Of a stretch of 62,828 nt of DNA, positions 1-9,119 are shown piece by piece. The stretch's first letter is position 1; each line of letters opens with the position of its first letter. Made by a program: the position numbers and the translations under genes. This DNA comes from Streptomyces sp. 8L (GTDB taxonomy: Bacteria > Actinomycetota > Actinomycetes > Streptomycetales > Streptomycetaceae): positions 16,615 through 79,442 of the forward strand of contig NZ_JAIUKE010000003.1 in the NCBI RefSeq assembly GCF_020176795.1, given 5' to 3'. Under the pieces are notes generated by a model that was not told the DNA's origin, made no database searches, and saw only the letters and a list, made by a program, of their open reading frames with translations.

Positions 1-127
1 ACCCGCCGCCACGGAGCGGGGGGGGCCCCGGCCGGGCGGGGGGGGGGGGGTGGGGCCCCGGGGGGGGGGCCCCGCGGCTACCCACTAGGTCGGGGGGGGG
101 GGGGCCCCCCCCCCCCGGGGGGCGCCC
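1..127. other. Poly-G/poly-C filler at the left end
   Basis: This stretch is almost only runs of G and C (several runs of eight or more), unlike any coding sequence in the window. It looks like low-quality contig-end or gap-filling sequence. The gene to its right begins in mid-protein, so real sequence is missing here. Confidence 0.85.
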
Positions 128-784
128 GACGCCCTGTGCACCGCCCCGCTCAACAAGGCGGCGCTGCACGCGGGCGGCCACCCCTATCCGGGGCACACCG
201 AATTGCTCGCCGAACTCGCGGGCGTGGACGAGGTGTCGCTGATGCTGTCCACACCGAAGGTGAAGGTCATCCACGTCACCGCCCACGTCGGACTGCTGGA
301 CGCCGTGCGCCGGATCGAACCCGGCCTGGTGGAGCGGACGGTCCGCAGAGGCCACGAGGCGATGGTGCGGGCCGGGACGGCGCACCCCGTGCTGGGGGTC
401 TGCGGGATCAATCCGCACGCGGGCGAGAACGGCCTGTTCGGGAACGGCGAGGAGGACGAGAAGATCCGGCCCGCGCTCGACGCGGTGCGCGCGGACGGCA
501 TCGACGCGCGCGGGCCGCTCCCGGCGGACGCCGCCTTCTACCTCGCCTCGCGCGGAGACCTGGACCTGGTGGTGGCCATGTACCACGACCAGGGGCACGG
601 TCCGGTGAAGGTGCTCGGCATCGAGACGGGCGTCAACCTGACCGTCGGGCTGCCGGTGATCCGCACCTCCGTCGACCACGGCACCGCCTTCGACATCGCG
701 GGTACGGGAACGGCGGACCCGCGCAGCATGATCGAGGCGCTTCGGCAGGCCGCCCGGATGTCCGGGGCGGCGGCGACCGGCTGA
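128..784 (+). CDS. PdxA-family 4-phosphate dehydrogenase, 5' end missing
   Basis: This is the C-terminal two thirds of a PdxA-type enzyme, an NAD-dependent dehydrogenase that oxidises and decarboxylates 4-phosphorylated substrates such as 4-hydroxythreonine 4-phosphate or D-threonate/D-erythronate 4-phosphate. The reading frame enters at about 128 with the family segment TAPLNKAAL...PGHTE, then shows HVTAHVGL, the CGINPHAGENG loop and YHDQGHGPVKVLG, whose histidines and aspartate belong to the metal and substrate site. About 100 N-terminal residues are missing behind the poly-G stretch, so no start can be given. Since Streptomyces usually make pyridoxal phosphate by PdxS/PdxT, a PdxA2-type sugar-acid role is more likely than vitamin B6 synthesis. 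The upstream partner that would decide this is outside the window. Confidence 0.85.
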   Translation, partial: DALCTAPLNKAALHAGGHPYPGHTELLAELAGVDEVSLMLSTPKVKVIHVTAHVGLLDAVRRIEPGLVERTVRRGHEAMVRAGTAHPVLGVCGINPHAGENGLFGNGEEDEKIRPALDAVRADGIDARGPLPADAAFYLASRGDLDLVVAMYHDQGHGPVKVLGIETGVNLTVGLPVIRTSVDHGTAFDIAGTGTADPRSMIEALRQAARMSGAAATG

Positions 785-998
785 TACACGGCCGGGACAA
801 CTCCCGGGCGCGAACCTGTGGATGACGGCGACATCGTTGACGCTCCCCGCCGCCACGCGGCACAGTTCACCCGGCACGATGACCGACAACGTTGTCGGCG
901 CGTTGTCGCTCCAGTGCCGTACAGCATGCGCGGCAGGGGCCCGCCTGCCGCCTGCCTGCCGTACCGAATGTGTCGTCCAGGAGTGTGGGAGTGGTGGC

Positions 999-2480
999 AT
1001 GACGATGGACCAGACCGCGAGGCGTGGGCCAGGGCGCCGTGGGGTATTGGCGGCGCTCGGCGCCGCGGGCTCGGCCGCACTCGTCGGCGGCACCGGGGGA
1101 GCGGCCTTCGCGGCCGGGCCCGGCAAGGGATCAGCGGATTCCGCGGGAAAGGCCGCGCAGGGGACGTCTCACACGCCTCCCGCGGCGCAGGCGGCCCGCG
1201 AGGTGCGGGAGGAGTTCCTGCACGCGTGGGACGGCTACAAGCGGTTCGCCTGGGGGCACGACGAGGTCCACCCGCTCTCCGGCGGGTCGAGCGAGTTCTT
1301 CGTCCCCGGGAGCCCGGTCGGCCTGTCGATCATCGAGGCGCTGGACACGCTGTACGTGATGGGGCTCGACGACGAGCTCGCCGACTCCGTCCGCTGGATC
1401 AAGAGCGACCTGTCGCTCGACATCGACGGCGACTTCCACGTCTTCGAGGCCATCATCCGGGTGGTGGGCGGCCTGCTCGCGGGCCATCTCGCCACGGGCG
1501 ACAAGCGGTTGCTCGCACTGACCGCCGACGTCGCCGACCGGCTGCTGCCCGCCTTCACCAAGTCGCCCACCGGTATGCCCTACCAGTACGTCAACTTCCG
1601 TACAGGGGCGGTGTCGGGGGCGACGCCGCCGCTCGCGGAGATCGGCACGAACATCATGGAGTTCGGACTGCTGTCCAAACTCACGGGCGACAGCAAGTAC
1701 TACGACGCGGCCAAGCGCGCCCTGCGCGCCGCCGTCGGCGCGCGCTCCTCGCTCGATCTGCTCGGGACCAGCCTGAACGTCGAGACGGGCCGCTGGACCG
1801 ACGCCACCGACAACGGCCCGAACCCGCCCACGGACTCCTTCTACGAATACCTGTGGGGCGGGTGGACGCTGCTGGGCGACACCGACTGCCGCGACTGGTT
1901 CCGGCTGCTGAACAAGGCCCTCGTCAAGAACGCGGTGGAGACCTACGACGGCCGCGTCTGGTTCAAGCAGATCGACTTCTCCACCGGCGCGCTGCTCGGG
2001 CGGGGCCAGTCCGAACTGGGCTCCTTCTACGCCGAGGTGCTGGCCGCGAGCGGCGACGACGCGCTCGGCGCGGCCTACTACCGCTCCTGGACGGACGTGC
2101 TGGACCGGTACGCCGTCCTGCCCGAGTCCATCGACTACACGACACTGGCGGCGACCACCAAGGGCAACCAGTTCCGCCCCGAGTACGTCAACGCCTCCTT
2201 CGACCTCTCCCTGCGCACCGGACAGCGCACCTACGCAGACACCGCCTACCGCTACTTCCAGGGCATGAAGACCAACGCCCGCACCGCGAACGGCTACACG
2301 ATCCTGGACGACGTGACCGTGTCCCCGATGGCCCAGGGCGACCTGTTCCCCGCGTACGGCTTCGCCGAGAACTTCAAGTACCTCTACCTCATCTTCGAGG
2401 ACACACCGCGCTTCGACCGCCATGACTACGCCCTGTCGACGGAGGGCAAGGTCCTGCGCGGCCTGCTCCCGCGCCGCTGA
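999..2480 (+). CDS. Secreted GH47-family alpha-1,2-mannosidase
   Basis: A 493-residue protein of the class I (GH47) alpha-mannosidase fold, expected to trim terminal alpha-1,2-mannose outside the cell. The N terminus is a Tat-type signal: paired arginines at about residues 8-15, a hydrophobic Ala/Leu/Gly stretch and an AFA-type cleavage site near residue 38. The mature part has family blocks such as GYKRFAWGHDEVHPLSG, EALDTLYVMGLDDE and DFHVFEAIIRVVGGLL, and ends with STEG, where the calcium-binding threonine of GH47 lies. ATG 999 is preferred because it follows a GGGAG ribosome site and puts the signal peptide at the start; an in-frame ATG at 822 would add 59 unlikely residues. It stands alone between the PdxA-like gene and a convergent reductase gene. 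GH47 enzymes are mainly eukaryotic, but secreted actinobacterial members are known. Confidence 0.9.
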   Translation: MTMDQTARRGPGRRGVLAALGAAGSAALVGGTGGAAFAAGPGKGSADSAGKAAQGTSHTPPAAQAAREVREEFLHAWDGYKRFAWGHDEVHPLSGGSSEFFVPGSPVGLSIIEALDTLYVMGLDDELADSVRWIKSDLSLDIDGDFHVFEAIIRVVGGLLAGHLATGDKRLLALTADVADRLLPAFTKSPTGMPYQYVNFRTGAVSGATPPLAEIGTNIMEFGLLSKLTGDSKYYDAAKRALRAAVGARSSLDLLGTSLNVETGRWTDATDNGPNPPTDSFYEYLWGGWTLLGDTDCRDWFRLLNKALVKNAVETYDGRVWFKQIDFSTGALLGRGQSELGSFYAEVLAASGDDALGAAYYRSWTDVLDRYAVLPESIDYTTLAATTKGNQFRPEYVNASFDLSLRTGQRTYADTAYRYFQGMKTNARTANGYTILDDVTVSPMAQGDLFPAYGFAENFKYLYLIFEDTPRFDRHDYALSTEGKVLRGLLPRR

Positions 2481-2615
2481 CCGGCCCGGCCCCGCGCCCC
2501 GGCCGGGCTCGCGTCCCGGCCCACCCGGCGGCGCGGGGCACGCGTGGGCCGGTGCGCGGGCGTGCTCACGCCTGCGCGGAGGCACTCACGACTGCGCGCG
2601 GGCGCGGGAGCCGTG

Positions 2616-3188
2616 TCAGCGGACGACGTCGAACACGTTCTTCTGCACGCCGTTGGCGTATGCCGCGTGCTCGACCAGCTTCAACTTCTGCGTGTCCTTG
2701 TCCGTGGCGCTGAACAGGCGCTTGCCGGCGCCGAGCAGGAGCGGGAAGACGAGCAGGTGGTAGCGGTCGATCAGGCCGGCGTCCGAGAGGCTCCGGTTCA
2801 GGGCGGCGCTGCCGTGGACGATGATCGGGCCGCCGTCGGTCTCCTTCAGAGCCGCGACCTCGTCGAGTGAGCGCAGGATCGTCGTCTCGCCCCAGTCGGT
2901 CACCAGGTCGTCCTCGGTGAGGGTGGTGGAGACGACATACTTCGGGATCACCTTGTAGTCGGCGAAGTCCGCCATGTCCGGCCACACCGGGCTGAACGCC
3001 TCGTAGCTGGTGCGGCCCATCAGCATCGCCGCGGCCTCCCGCTGCTCGCGACCCTTTATGTCGAACGCCTCGGGGAGGAACTCGATGTCCTTGAAGGTCC
3101 AGCCGGAGTTCCGGTAGCCGGGCTCGCCGCCCGGGGCCTCCACGACGCCGTCGAGCGAGATGAAGGCCGTGCTGATCAGGGTACGCAT
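2616..3188 (-). CDS. Dihydrofolate reductase/RibD C-terminal family reductase
   Basis: A 190-residue protein of the RibD C-terminal/DHFR-like fold (YyaP/YwjB group), predicted to be a cytosolic NADPH-dependent reductase whose substrate is unknown. Visible blocks are the first strand STAFISLDGVVEAPGGE, the nucleotide-loop helix LMGRTSYEAFSPVW, the GGPIIVHGSAALNRSL turn and the C-terminal strand DRYHLLVFPLLLGAGKRLF. Length is normal for the family. The start at 3188 is supported by GAGGAA about ten bases upstream. It is a single-gene unit, convergent with the GH47 gene. It should not be named a true dihydrofolate reductase. Confidence 0.85.
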   Translation of the reverse strand: MRTLISTAFISLDGVVEAPGGEPGYRNSGWTFKDIEFLPEAFDIKGREQREAAAMLMGRTSYEAFSPVWPDMADFADYKVIPKYVVSTTLTEDDLVTDWGETTILRSLDEVAALKETDGGPIIVHGSAALNRSLSDAGLIDRYHLLVFPLLLGAGKRLFSATDKDTQKLKLVEHAAYANGVQKNVFDVVR

Positions 3189-3435
3189 GGGTGGTTCCTC
3201 GGTGTGTCGTGTCCGGTTTTCGGCGGGTGGGACCGGCGGACGCTTCAGCCCTCCTTCGACCGCGGCGCACCAACCACGACCTATGACCGGTGATCACGGC
3301 GGTACTCATCGGTGCGCGCCCGCTGATTTCCGCGAGCTCAACGGCCGCGTCGGCCGCGATGAGGCACCCTGCCCCCGATGCGCGATCTGACCGGCGGTCA
3401 GCGCGGGGCACGCGCGGGCCGGCGCGCGGCCACGC

Positions 3436-3843
3436 TCATCCCAGGGAAGGGATCTCGATGGCCGGGCACCGGTCCATCACCATGGCGAGGCCGGCCTCCC
3501 GCGTGCGCGCGTACGCCTGCTCGTCCACCACACCCAGCTGGAACCAGACCGCCTTCGCCCCCTTCGCCACCGCCTCGTCCGCGACCGCTCCCGCCAGGTC
3601 GCTGTTGACGAAGACGTCCACCACATCCACGTCGAAGGGGATCGCGTCCAGCGAGGCGTACCCCCGCTCGCCGAGGACCGTCTCCGCCTTGGGATGCACC
3701 GGCACCACCCGCTTGCCGAAGCGCTGGAGCACGCCCGCCACGCCGTACGCCGCGCGCGCCCTGTTGTTGGACAGTCCCACCACCGCCCACGTGTCGCCCG
3801 TCTCGGTGAGGATCGTACGAATCGTCTCGTCATCCGCGTACAT
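3436..3843 (-). CDS. CoA-binding domain protein (YccU family)
   Basis: A 135-residue single-domain protein of the CoA-binding/succinyl-CoA synthetase-like Rossmann fold. It starts MYADDETIRTIL, has the nucleotide-binding turn WAVVGLSNN near residue 20 and the typical late segment AKAVWFQLGVVDEQAY followed by a conserved cysteine in MDRCPAIE near the C terminus. Proteins like this bind CoA or carry regulatory thioesters; the physiological role is not known. The start at 3843 gives the usual family length, and there is no strong ribosome site before it. The gene is divergent from the YigZ gene with only 75 bases between the starts. Confidence 0.85.
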   Translation of the reverse strand: MYADDETIRTILTETGDTWAVVGLSNNRARAAYGVAGVLQRFGKRVVPVHPKAETVLGERGYASLDAIPFDVDVVDVFVNSDLAGAVADEAVAKGAKAVWFQLGVVDEQAYARTREAGLAMVMDRCPAIEIPSLG

Positions 3844-3918
3844 ACCCGGGAAACAGGCCCGACGCGGTCCGGCATTCCCGCCCGCACCGGATGGCTCCCG
3901 CCCGCATAGGGTGGGGCG

Positions 3919-4545
3919 ATGCCCGAGCAGTACCTGACCGTCGCCCGTGCGGGCGCGCACGAGACCGAGATCAACCGGTCGCGCTTCCTCTGCGCGCTCG
4001 CGCCCTGCGCCACCGAAGAGGAAGCGCGGGAATTCGTCGCACGTGTGCGCGCGGAACACCCCTCGGCGAGCCACAACTGCTTCGCGTACGTCATCGGAGC
4101 CGACGCCTCTGTACAGAAGGCGAGCGACGACGGGGAGCCCGGCGGCACGGCGGGCACCCCGATGCTCCAGATGCTGCTGCGCAGGGAGGTGCGCTACGTG
4201 GCCGCTGTCGTCACCCGCTACTACGGCGGCGTGAAACTCGGCGCGGGCGGGCTGATCAGGGCGTACGGGGGCGTCGTCGGCGAGGCCCTGGACGCCGTGG
4301 GCACCCGTGCCAGGAGGCGGTTCCGGCTCGCCACCGTGACCGTCGGCCACCAGCGCGCGGGGAAGCTGGAGAACGACCTGCGCGCCACCGGACGCACCGT
4401 GCGCGGCGTCCGGTACGCGGAGGCGGTGGCACTCGACATCGCCCTGCCGGACGCCGACGTGGAGACGTTCCGCGGCTGGCTCGCCGACGCCACCGCGGGC
4501 ACGGCGGTGCTCGAACTCGGCGACGAGGCGTACGGGGACGCGTGA
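3919..4545 (+). CDS. YigZ/IMPACT family protein
   Basis: A 208-residue protein of the YigZ/IMPACT family. The N-terminal domain carries the signature EGEPGGTAGTPML-like segment (seen here as GEPGGTAGTPML near residue 77) and the block VVTRYYGGVKLGAGGLIRAY near residue 95; the C-terminal half is the ferredoxin-like domain. In eukaryotes IMPACT acts on GCN2 signalling; the bacterial role is unsettled, though a ribosome- or nucleic-acid-linked function is often suggested. The start codon is preceded by TAGGGT at 3905-3910, eight bases upstream, so the message may be leaderless. It is divergent from the CoA-binding gene. Confidence 0.9.
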   Translation: MPEQYLTVARAGAHETEINRSRFLCALAPCATEEEAREFVARVRAEHPSASHNCFAYVIGADASVQKASDDGEPGGTAGTPMLQMLLRREVRYVAAVVTRYYGGVKLGAGGLIRAYGGVVGEALDAVGTRARRRFRLATVTVGHQRAGKLENDLRATGRTVRGVRYAEAVALDIALPDADVETFRGWLADATAGTAVLELGDEAYGDA

Positions 4546-4717
4546 GGCCACGGGAACGGACACGGCGGCCGAGCGGCCCGGCACGGTGGAGCCGGACCCC
4601 GGCGGTCGGCGACCAGCGACAAGCGGGCGTGCGGCGGAGTGGCGTGCGGCGGGCGGGCCCGCCCGGTACGCCCGTTGCTCCACGGGCTGTCGTACCCCAC
4701 CGATACGCTCGGGGATC

Positions 4718-5884
4718 ATGAGATTCCTGCACACGTCGGACTGGCACCTGGGGCGCTCGTTCCACCGGGTGAGCCTGCTCGACGCACAGGCCGCGTTCCT
4801 CGACCACCTGGTGGCGACGGTGCGCGAGCGCGACGTGGACGCGGTCCTGGTCGCCGGCGACGTGTACGACCGCGCGGTGCCGCCGCTCGCCGCGGTCGAG
4901 CTGTTCGACCGCGCGCTGCACCGGCTCGCCGGGGCCGGGGTGCCCACGGTGATGATCTCCGGGAACCACGACTCGGCCCGCAGGCTCGGCGTCGGCGCCG
5001 GGCTCATCGAGCGCGCGGGGATTCACCTGCGGACCGACCCGGCGGGCTGCGGTACGCCGGTGCTGCTGAGCGACGCGCACGGCGAGGTCGCGTGCTACGG
5101 ACTGCCGTATCTCGAACCGTCCCTGGTGCGCGATGACTTCCGGGTGGAGCGCGCGGATCACGAGAGCGTGCTCGGCGCCGCCATGGACCGCGTGCGCGCG
5201 GATCTCGCCTGCCGCCCCGAAGGCACCAGGTCCATCGTGCTGGCCCACGCCTTCGTCACGGGCGGCGCGCCCAGCGCCAGCGAGCGGGACATCACCGTGG
5301 GCGGGGTGGCGTCCGTCCCGGCCGGAGTCTTCGACGGGGTCGACTACGTGGCACTCGGGCATCTCCACGGCGCGCAGCGCCTCACCGACCGCGTGCGCTA
5401 CTCGGGTTCGCCCCTCGCCTACTCCTTCTCCGAGGCCCCGCACCGCAAGTCGATGTGGCTGGTCGACCTCGGACCGGATGGGGAGGTCGGGGCCGAACGG
5501 GTCGACTGCCCGGTACCGAGGCCGCTCGCACGGATCAGGGGCCCCCTTCAAGAGCTCCTCGACGACCCCGCGCTCACCCGGCACGAGGAGGCGTGGGTGG
5601 AGGCGACGCTCACGGACGCGGTCCGCCCGAAGGACCCCATGGCCCGGCTGGCGGCGCGCTTCCCGCACACGCTCAGCCTGCTGTTCGAGCCGGAGCGGAG
5701 CGACGAGGACCCGTCCGCGTCCTATGCCAGGCGCCTCCAGGGCCGCAGCGACCAGCAGATCGCCGAGGACTTCGTCGCGCACGTGCGCGGCGGCGCGGGC
5801 CCCGATGCGGGCGAGCGCGCCGTACTGCGCGACGCCATCGAGGACGTGCGGGTGGACGACGCGGTGCGCGAGGTGGCCTCATGA
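4718..5884 (+). CDS. sbcD: Exonuclease SbcCD, nuclease subunit SbcD
   Basis: This 388-residue protein is the Mre11-type nuclease subunit that, with SbcC, cuts DNA hairpins and blocked double-strand ends in the cytoplasm. The metal-binding phosphoesterase motifs are all present: SDWHLG (residues 7-12), AGDVYD (about 46-51), GNHD (82-85) and GHLHG (about residue 211). The C-terminal capping region that contacts SbcC follows. ATG 4718 is chosen because it begins directly with the first motif and has a GGGGA site just before it. The stop overlaps the start of sbcC in an ATGA junction, which indicates translational coupling. Confidence 0.96.
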   Translation: MRFLHTSDWHLGRSFHRVSLLDAQAAFLDHLVATVRERDVDAVLVAGDVYDRAVPPLAAVELFDRALHRLAGAGVPTVMISGNHDSARRLGVGAGLIERAGIHLRTDPAGCGTPVLLSDAHGEVACYGLPYLEPSLVRDDFRVERADHESVLGAAMDRVRADLACRPEGTRSIVLAHAFVTGGAPSASERDITVGGVASVPAGVFDGVDYVALGHLHGAQRLTDRVRYSGSPLAYSFSEAPHRKSMWLVDLGPDGEVGAERVDCPVPRPLARIRGPLQELLDDPALTRHEEAWVEATLTDAVRPKDPMARLAARFPHTLSLLFEPERSDEDPSASYARRLQGRSDQQIAEDFVAHVRGGAGPDAGERAVLRDAIEDVRVDDAVREVAS

Positions 5885-8883
5885 GACTGCACCGGATGAC
5901 GGTCACCGCCTTCGGGCCCTTCGCGGGCACGCAGGAGATCGACTTCGACGCGCTCGCCGGCGCGGGCGTCTTCCTGCTGCGCGGTCAGACGGGAGCGGGC
6001 AAGACGTCGGTGCTCGACGCGGTCTGCTTCGCCCTGTACGGCGGCGTGCCTGGCGCCCGCCAGAAACCGGGCATCGTCCTGCGCAGCGACCACGCGGCCC
6101 CCGGGACGCTCACGCAGGTCACGCTCGACCTCACCGTGGCGGGCCGCCGCATCGAGGTCACCCGGAGCCCGGCCCAGCAGCGTCCGAAGAAGGGCCGGGC
6201 CGGGTTCACCACGGTCAAGGCGGCGAGCGCGCTGCGCGAGTACGACGCGGCGGCCGGCGCCTGGCGGGCCCTGAGCCGTACACACCAGGAGATCGGAAAG
6301 GAGGTCACCGAGCTGCTCGGCATGAGCCGTGAGCAGTTCTGCCAGGTCGTCCTCCTCCCGCAGGGCGACTTCGCGCAGTTCCTCCAGGCCGACGCCGAAC
6401 AGCGCGCGAAGCTGCTCGGCAGGCTCTTCGACACGCACAGGTTCGCCGCCGTCGAGGACCGGCTCGCCGAGCTCCGGCGCGGCGCGGAAACGCGGGTGCG
6501 CGCAGGCGACGAGAGGCTGTACGCGCTGGCGCAGCGCATCGCGCAGGCGGCCGGCCCCGGTGGCGCGCCTCCGCCGCCCGAGCGTGCGCCCGGCGATCCC
6601 GGCCTCGCGCAGGACATCCTCGCCTGGGCGGCCGCAGCCCGCTCGGTCGCGGTGGAGCGGTGCGACATCGCGGCGCGCGCGCTCGCCCAGAGAGGGGCCC
6701 TGGAGGCCGAGGCCCGCGCCGAGCTGGACGCCCAGAGCGAACTCGCCCGGCTCCAGCGGCGGTTCGCCGAGACACGCGAGCGCGCCGAGTCGGTCGAGGA
6801 GTCCCGCTCCAGCCGCGACGAGGCACAGGCCAGGCTGGACGCGGACCGCAGGGCCGAGCGCGTACAGGAGGCACTCACGCTGCGCGAGGCCGCCGGGCGG
6901 GACCATACGGCCGCCCTCGCCGCGTGCGGCGCGGCGCGCCTTCCCCTGCCCGCCGACCTCGCGGACGCGGGCGCCGAACAGCTCACCTCGGCGGAGCGGA
7001 GCGTACGGGAGGAACTGGGCGCTCTCGCGTCGGCGCGTGCGGCCGAGGCGCGGGTCGCTGAGATCGGACGTGAACGCGCAGAGCTGGAGCGGCAGTTGCG
7101 GGCCGACGACGAGACGGCACGGGAGGCCGCCGCGTGGCTCGCCGGCTGGGACGGCCTGCGCGCGCGGCTCCGTGAGGAGATCGAGGCGACCCAGCAGGCG
7201 GCCACCCGGGCGGAGCGCTTCGGCGCCCTGCTCGACCCGGCCCTGCGGCGACTCGAAGCGGCCCGCGACCGGGACGACGCGGAGCGGACCGAGCGCGAGG
7301 CGGCGACCCGCGCGGCGCGGGCAGGCGCCGCCGCTGTCGCGGCCCACGAGACCTGGCTCGATCTTCGCGAGCGCAGGCTCGACGGCATGGCGGCCGAACT
7401 CGCGGCGGGCCTCGCGGCCGGCGAACCCTGCTCGGTCTGCGGCTCCACCCAGCACCCCGCCCCCGCGCGCCCCGCCGCAGGCCAGGTCGACGCGGCCGCC
7501 GAGGACGCGGCACAGGCAGGGCACCGCCGCGCGGAGGAAGCGCGGGCCGCCGCCGACGCCGCGCACGCGCGCGTACGGGAGGCGTACGCGGCGGCGCACG
7601 CCGAGGCGGGCGACGCCCCCGTTTCCGAACTGGCCGAAGAAGCTGATCGGTTGAGCCGTGAGCACGAGGCGGCACGGACCGTGGCGGCCCGCGCGCATTC
7701 CGCGCGCGAGGCGCTCGCCGCGGCGGAGCGCGAACACCGCGACCGACAAGCGGCGCAGCAGCACGCCGAGCTCGCCGTGGCCGCGCGCACCTCCCAGCGC
7801 GAGGCTCTGGAGGGGGAACGGGCCGCCCTGTCCGAGGAGTTGGCCCGGGCCACGGGCGCCGCGGCGGGCATCGCCGAGCGCGCGGCCGAACTGGAGCGGC
7901 GCGCCGGCCTCCTCGCCGCGGCCGCCGACGCGGTGCGCGCCGTGGAGTCCACGGCAGGGCAGCTCAAGGACGCCGACGCGCGCCTCGCGGACGCCGCGTA
8001 CCGCGCCGGCTTCGACACGCCGGAGGCCGCGGGCGCCGCGCTCCTCGACGGCGCGGCGCGGCGCGAACTCCAACACCGCGTCGACGCCTGGCAGCGCGAG
8101 GCCGCGATCGTCGCCGAGCGCCTCCTTGAGCAGGACGCAAGCGACGCCGGGGCCCGCCCGCACGCCGCGCCCGAGGCGGCCCGCGCGGCCCACGACGCGG
8201 CGGAGCGCGCCCTGCGCGAGGCATCCACCGCCCTCGCGGCGGCGCAGGAGCGCCGCACCGAACTGGGCGGCCTGTCGGCCCGCGCCGACACGGAGGCGCG
8301 CGCCCTCGGACCGCTGCGCACCGCGTACGACCGGGTGGCCGGGCTCGCCACCCTGACGGCGGGCACCTCCGCCGACAACGAGCGCCGCATGCGCCTGGAG
8401 TCGTACGTCCTGGCGGCCCGGCTCGAACAGGTCGCGCAGGCCGCGACCGTACGCCTTCAGCACATGTCGGCGGGGCGGTACGCGCTGGTGCACACCGACG
8501 CCCGGGTCGGCCAGCGCCGCTCCGGCCTCGGCCTGCACGTCGTGGACGCGTGGACGGGCAGCGCGCGAGACACGGCGACGCTGTCCGGCGGCGAGACGTT
8601 CTTCGTGTCCCTGGCCCTCGCGCTTGGCCTCGCCGACGTCGTCAGCGACGAGGCCGGTGGCGTCCGCCTCGACACCCTGTTCATCGACGAGGGCTTCGGG
8701 ACGCTGGACGACCAGACGCTCGACGAGGTCCTGGACGTGCTGGACGGCCTGCGCGAGCGCGACCGCAGCGTCGGCATCGTCAGCCATGTCGCGGATCTGC
8801 GCCGCCGCATCCCCGTTCAGCTGGAGGTGATGAAGGGACGGCACGGCTCGACCGTACGGCTGCGCACCGCCCCCCTCGACTGA
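5881..8883 (+). CDS. sbcC: Exonuclease SbcCD, SMC-like ATPase subunit SbcC
   Basis: A 1000-residue SMC/Rad50-like ATPase, the partner of SbcD. The Walker A loop GQTGAGKTS lies at residues 35-43. A long Ala/Arg/Glu-rich coiled coil follows, with the zinc-hook CSVC at about residue 518, then the second coil, the ABC signature LSGGE near residue 902 and Walker B LFIDEGFGTLD near residue 940. Its order and overlap with sbcD (4 bases) are the standard operon. The coil region gives several long meaningless open frames on the opposite strand. Nothing is missing, so the complex should be functional. Confidence 0.96.
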   Translation: MRLHRMTVTAFGPFAGTQEIDFDALAGAGVFLLRGQTGAGKTSVLDAVCFALYGGVPGARQKPGIVLRSDHAAPGTLTQVTLDLTVAGRRIEVTRSPAQQRPKKGRAGFTTVKAASALREYDAAAGAWRALSRTHQEIGKEVTELLGMSREQFCQVVLLPQGDFAQFLQADAEQRAKLLGRLFDTHRFAAVEDRLAELRRGAETRVRAGDERLYALAQRIAQAAGPGGAPPPPERAPGDPGLAQDILAWAAAARSVAVERCDIAARALAQRGALEAEARAELDAQSELARLQRRFAETRERAESVEESRSSRDEAQARLDADRRAERVQEALTLREAAGRDHTAALAACGAARLPLPADLADAGAEQLTSAERSVREELGALASARAAEARVAEIGRERAELERQLRADDETAREAAAWLAGWDGLRARLREEIEATQQAATRAERFGALLDPALRRLEAARDRDDAERTEREAATRAARAGAAAVAAHETWLDLRERRLDGMAAELAAGLAAGEPCSVCGSTQHPAPARPAAGQVDAAAEDAAQAGHRRAEEARAAADAAHARVREAYAAAHAEAGDAPVSELAEEADRLSREHEAARTVAARAHSAREALAAAEREHRDRQAAQQHAELAVAARTSQREALEGERAALSEELARATGAAAGIAERAAELERRAGLLAAAADAVRAVESTAGQLKDADARLADAAYRAGFDTPEAAGAALLDGAARRELQHRVDAWQREAAIVAERLLEQDASDAGARPHAAPEAARAAHDAAERALREASTALAAAQERRTELGGLSARADTEARALGPLRTAYDRVAGLATLTAGTSADNERRMRLESYVLAARLEQVAQAATVRLQHMSAGRYALVHTDARVGQRRSGLGLHVVDAWTGSARDTATLSGGETFFVSLALALGLADVVSDEAGGVRLDTLFIDEGFGTLDDQTLDEVLDVLDGLRERDRSVGIVSHVADLRRRIPVQLEVMKGRHGSTVRLRTAPLD

Positions 8884-9119
8884 GGCACCCGCTCCGCCCC
8901 GGCCGGGCGCACCCCGCCGCACCGAGTCGACGGCGCGGGCCCTCTGCGGCCTGGCGCATGAGCCTGCCGCCCGCCGTCCGCGACGACGGGGCGCCTGGCA
9001 TCCCAGCAGCCGGCAGCCAGGCGCTCGGCGCCTCTGGGGCCCCGGCGCCCCGCGGCCTGGCGCCCCGTTGCCGTCCCACCGGGGTGGGGGCCGGCGTCGG
9101 CGTCGGCTCCGCTCCGGCG

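Noticed and set aside
128..784. Calling the first gene pdxA of vitamin B6 synthesis
   Set aside because: Streptomyces generally use PdxS/PdxT; without the missing N terminus and upstream partner, the family name is all that can be supported.
5722..8922. Open frame of more than 1000 codons on the minus strand
   Set aside because: It is the antisense image of sbcD/sbcC, made possible by high GC at third positions; it shows no family motifs, while SbcC has all of its motifs.
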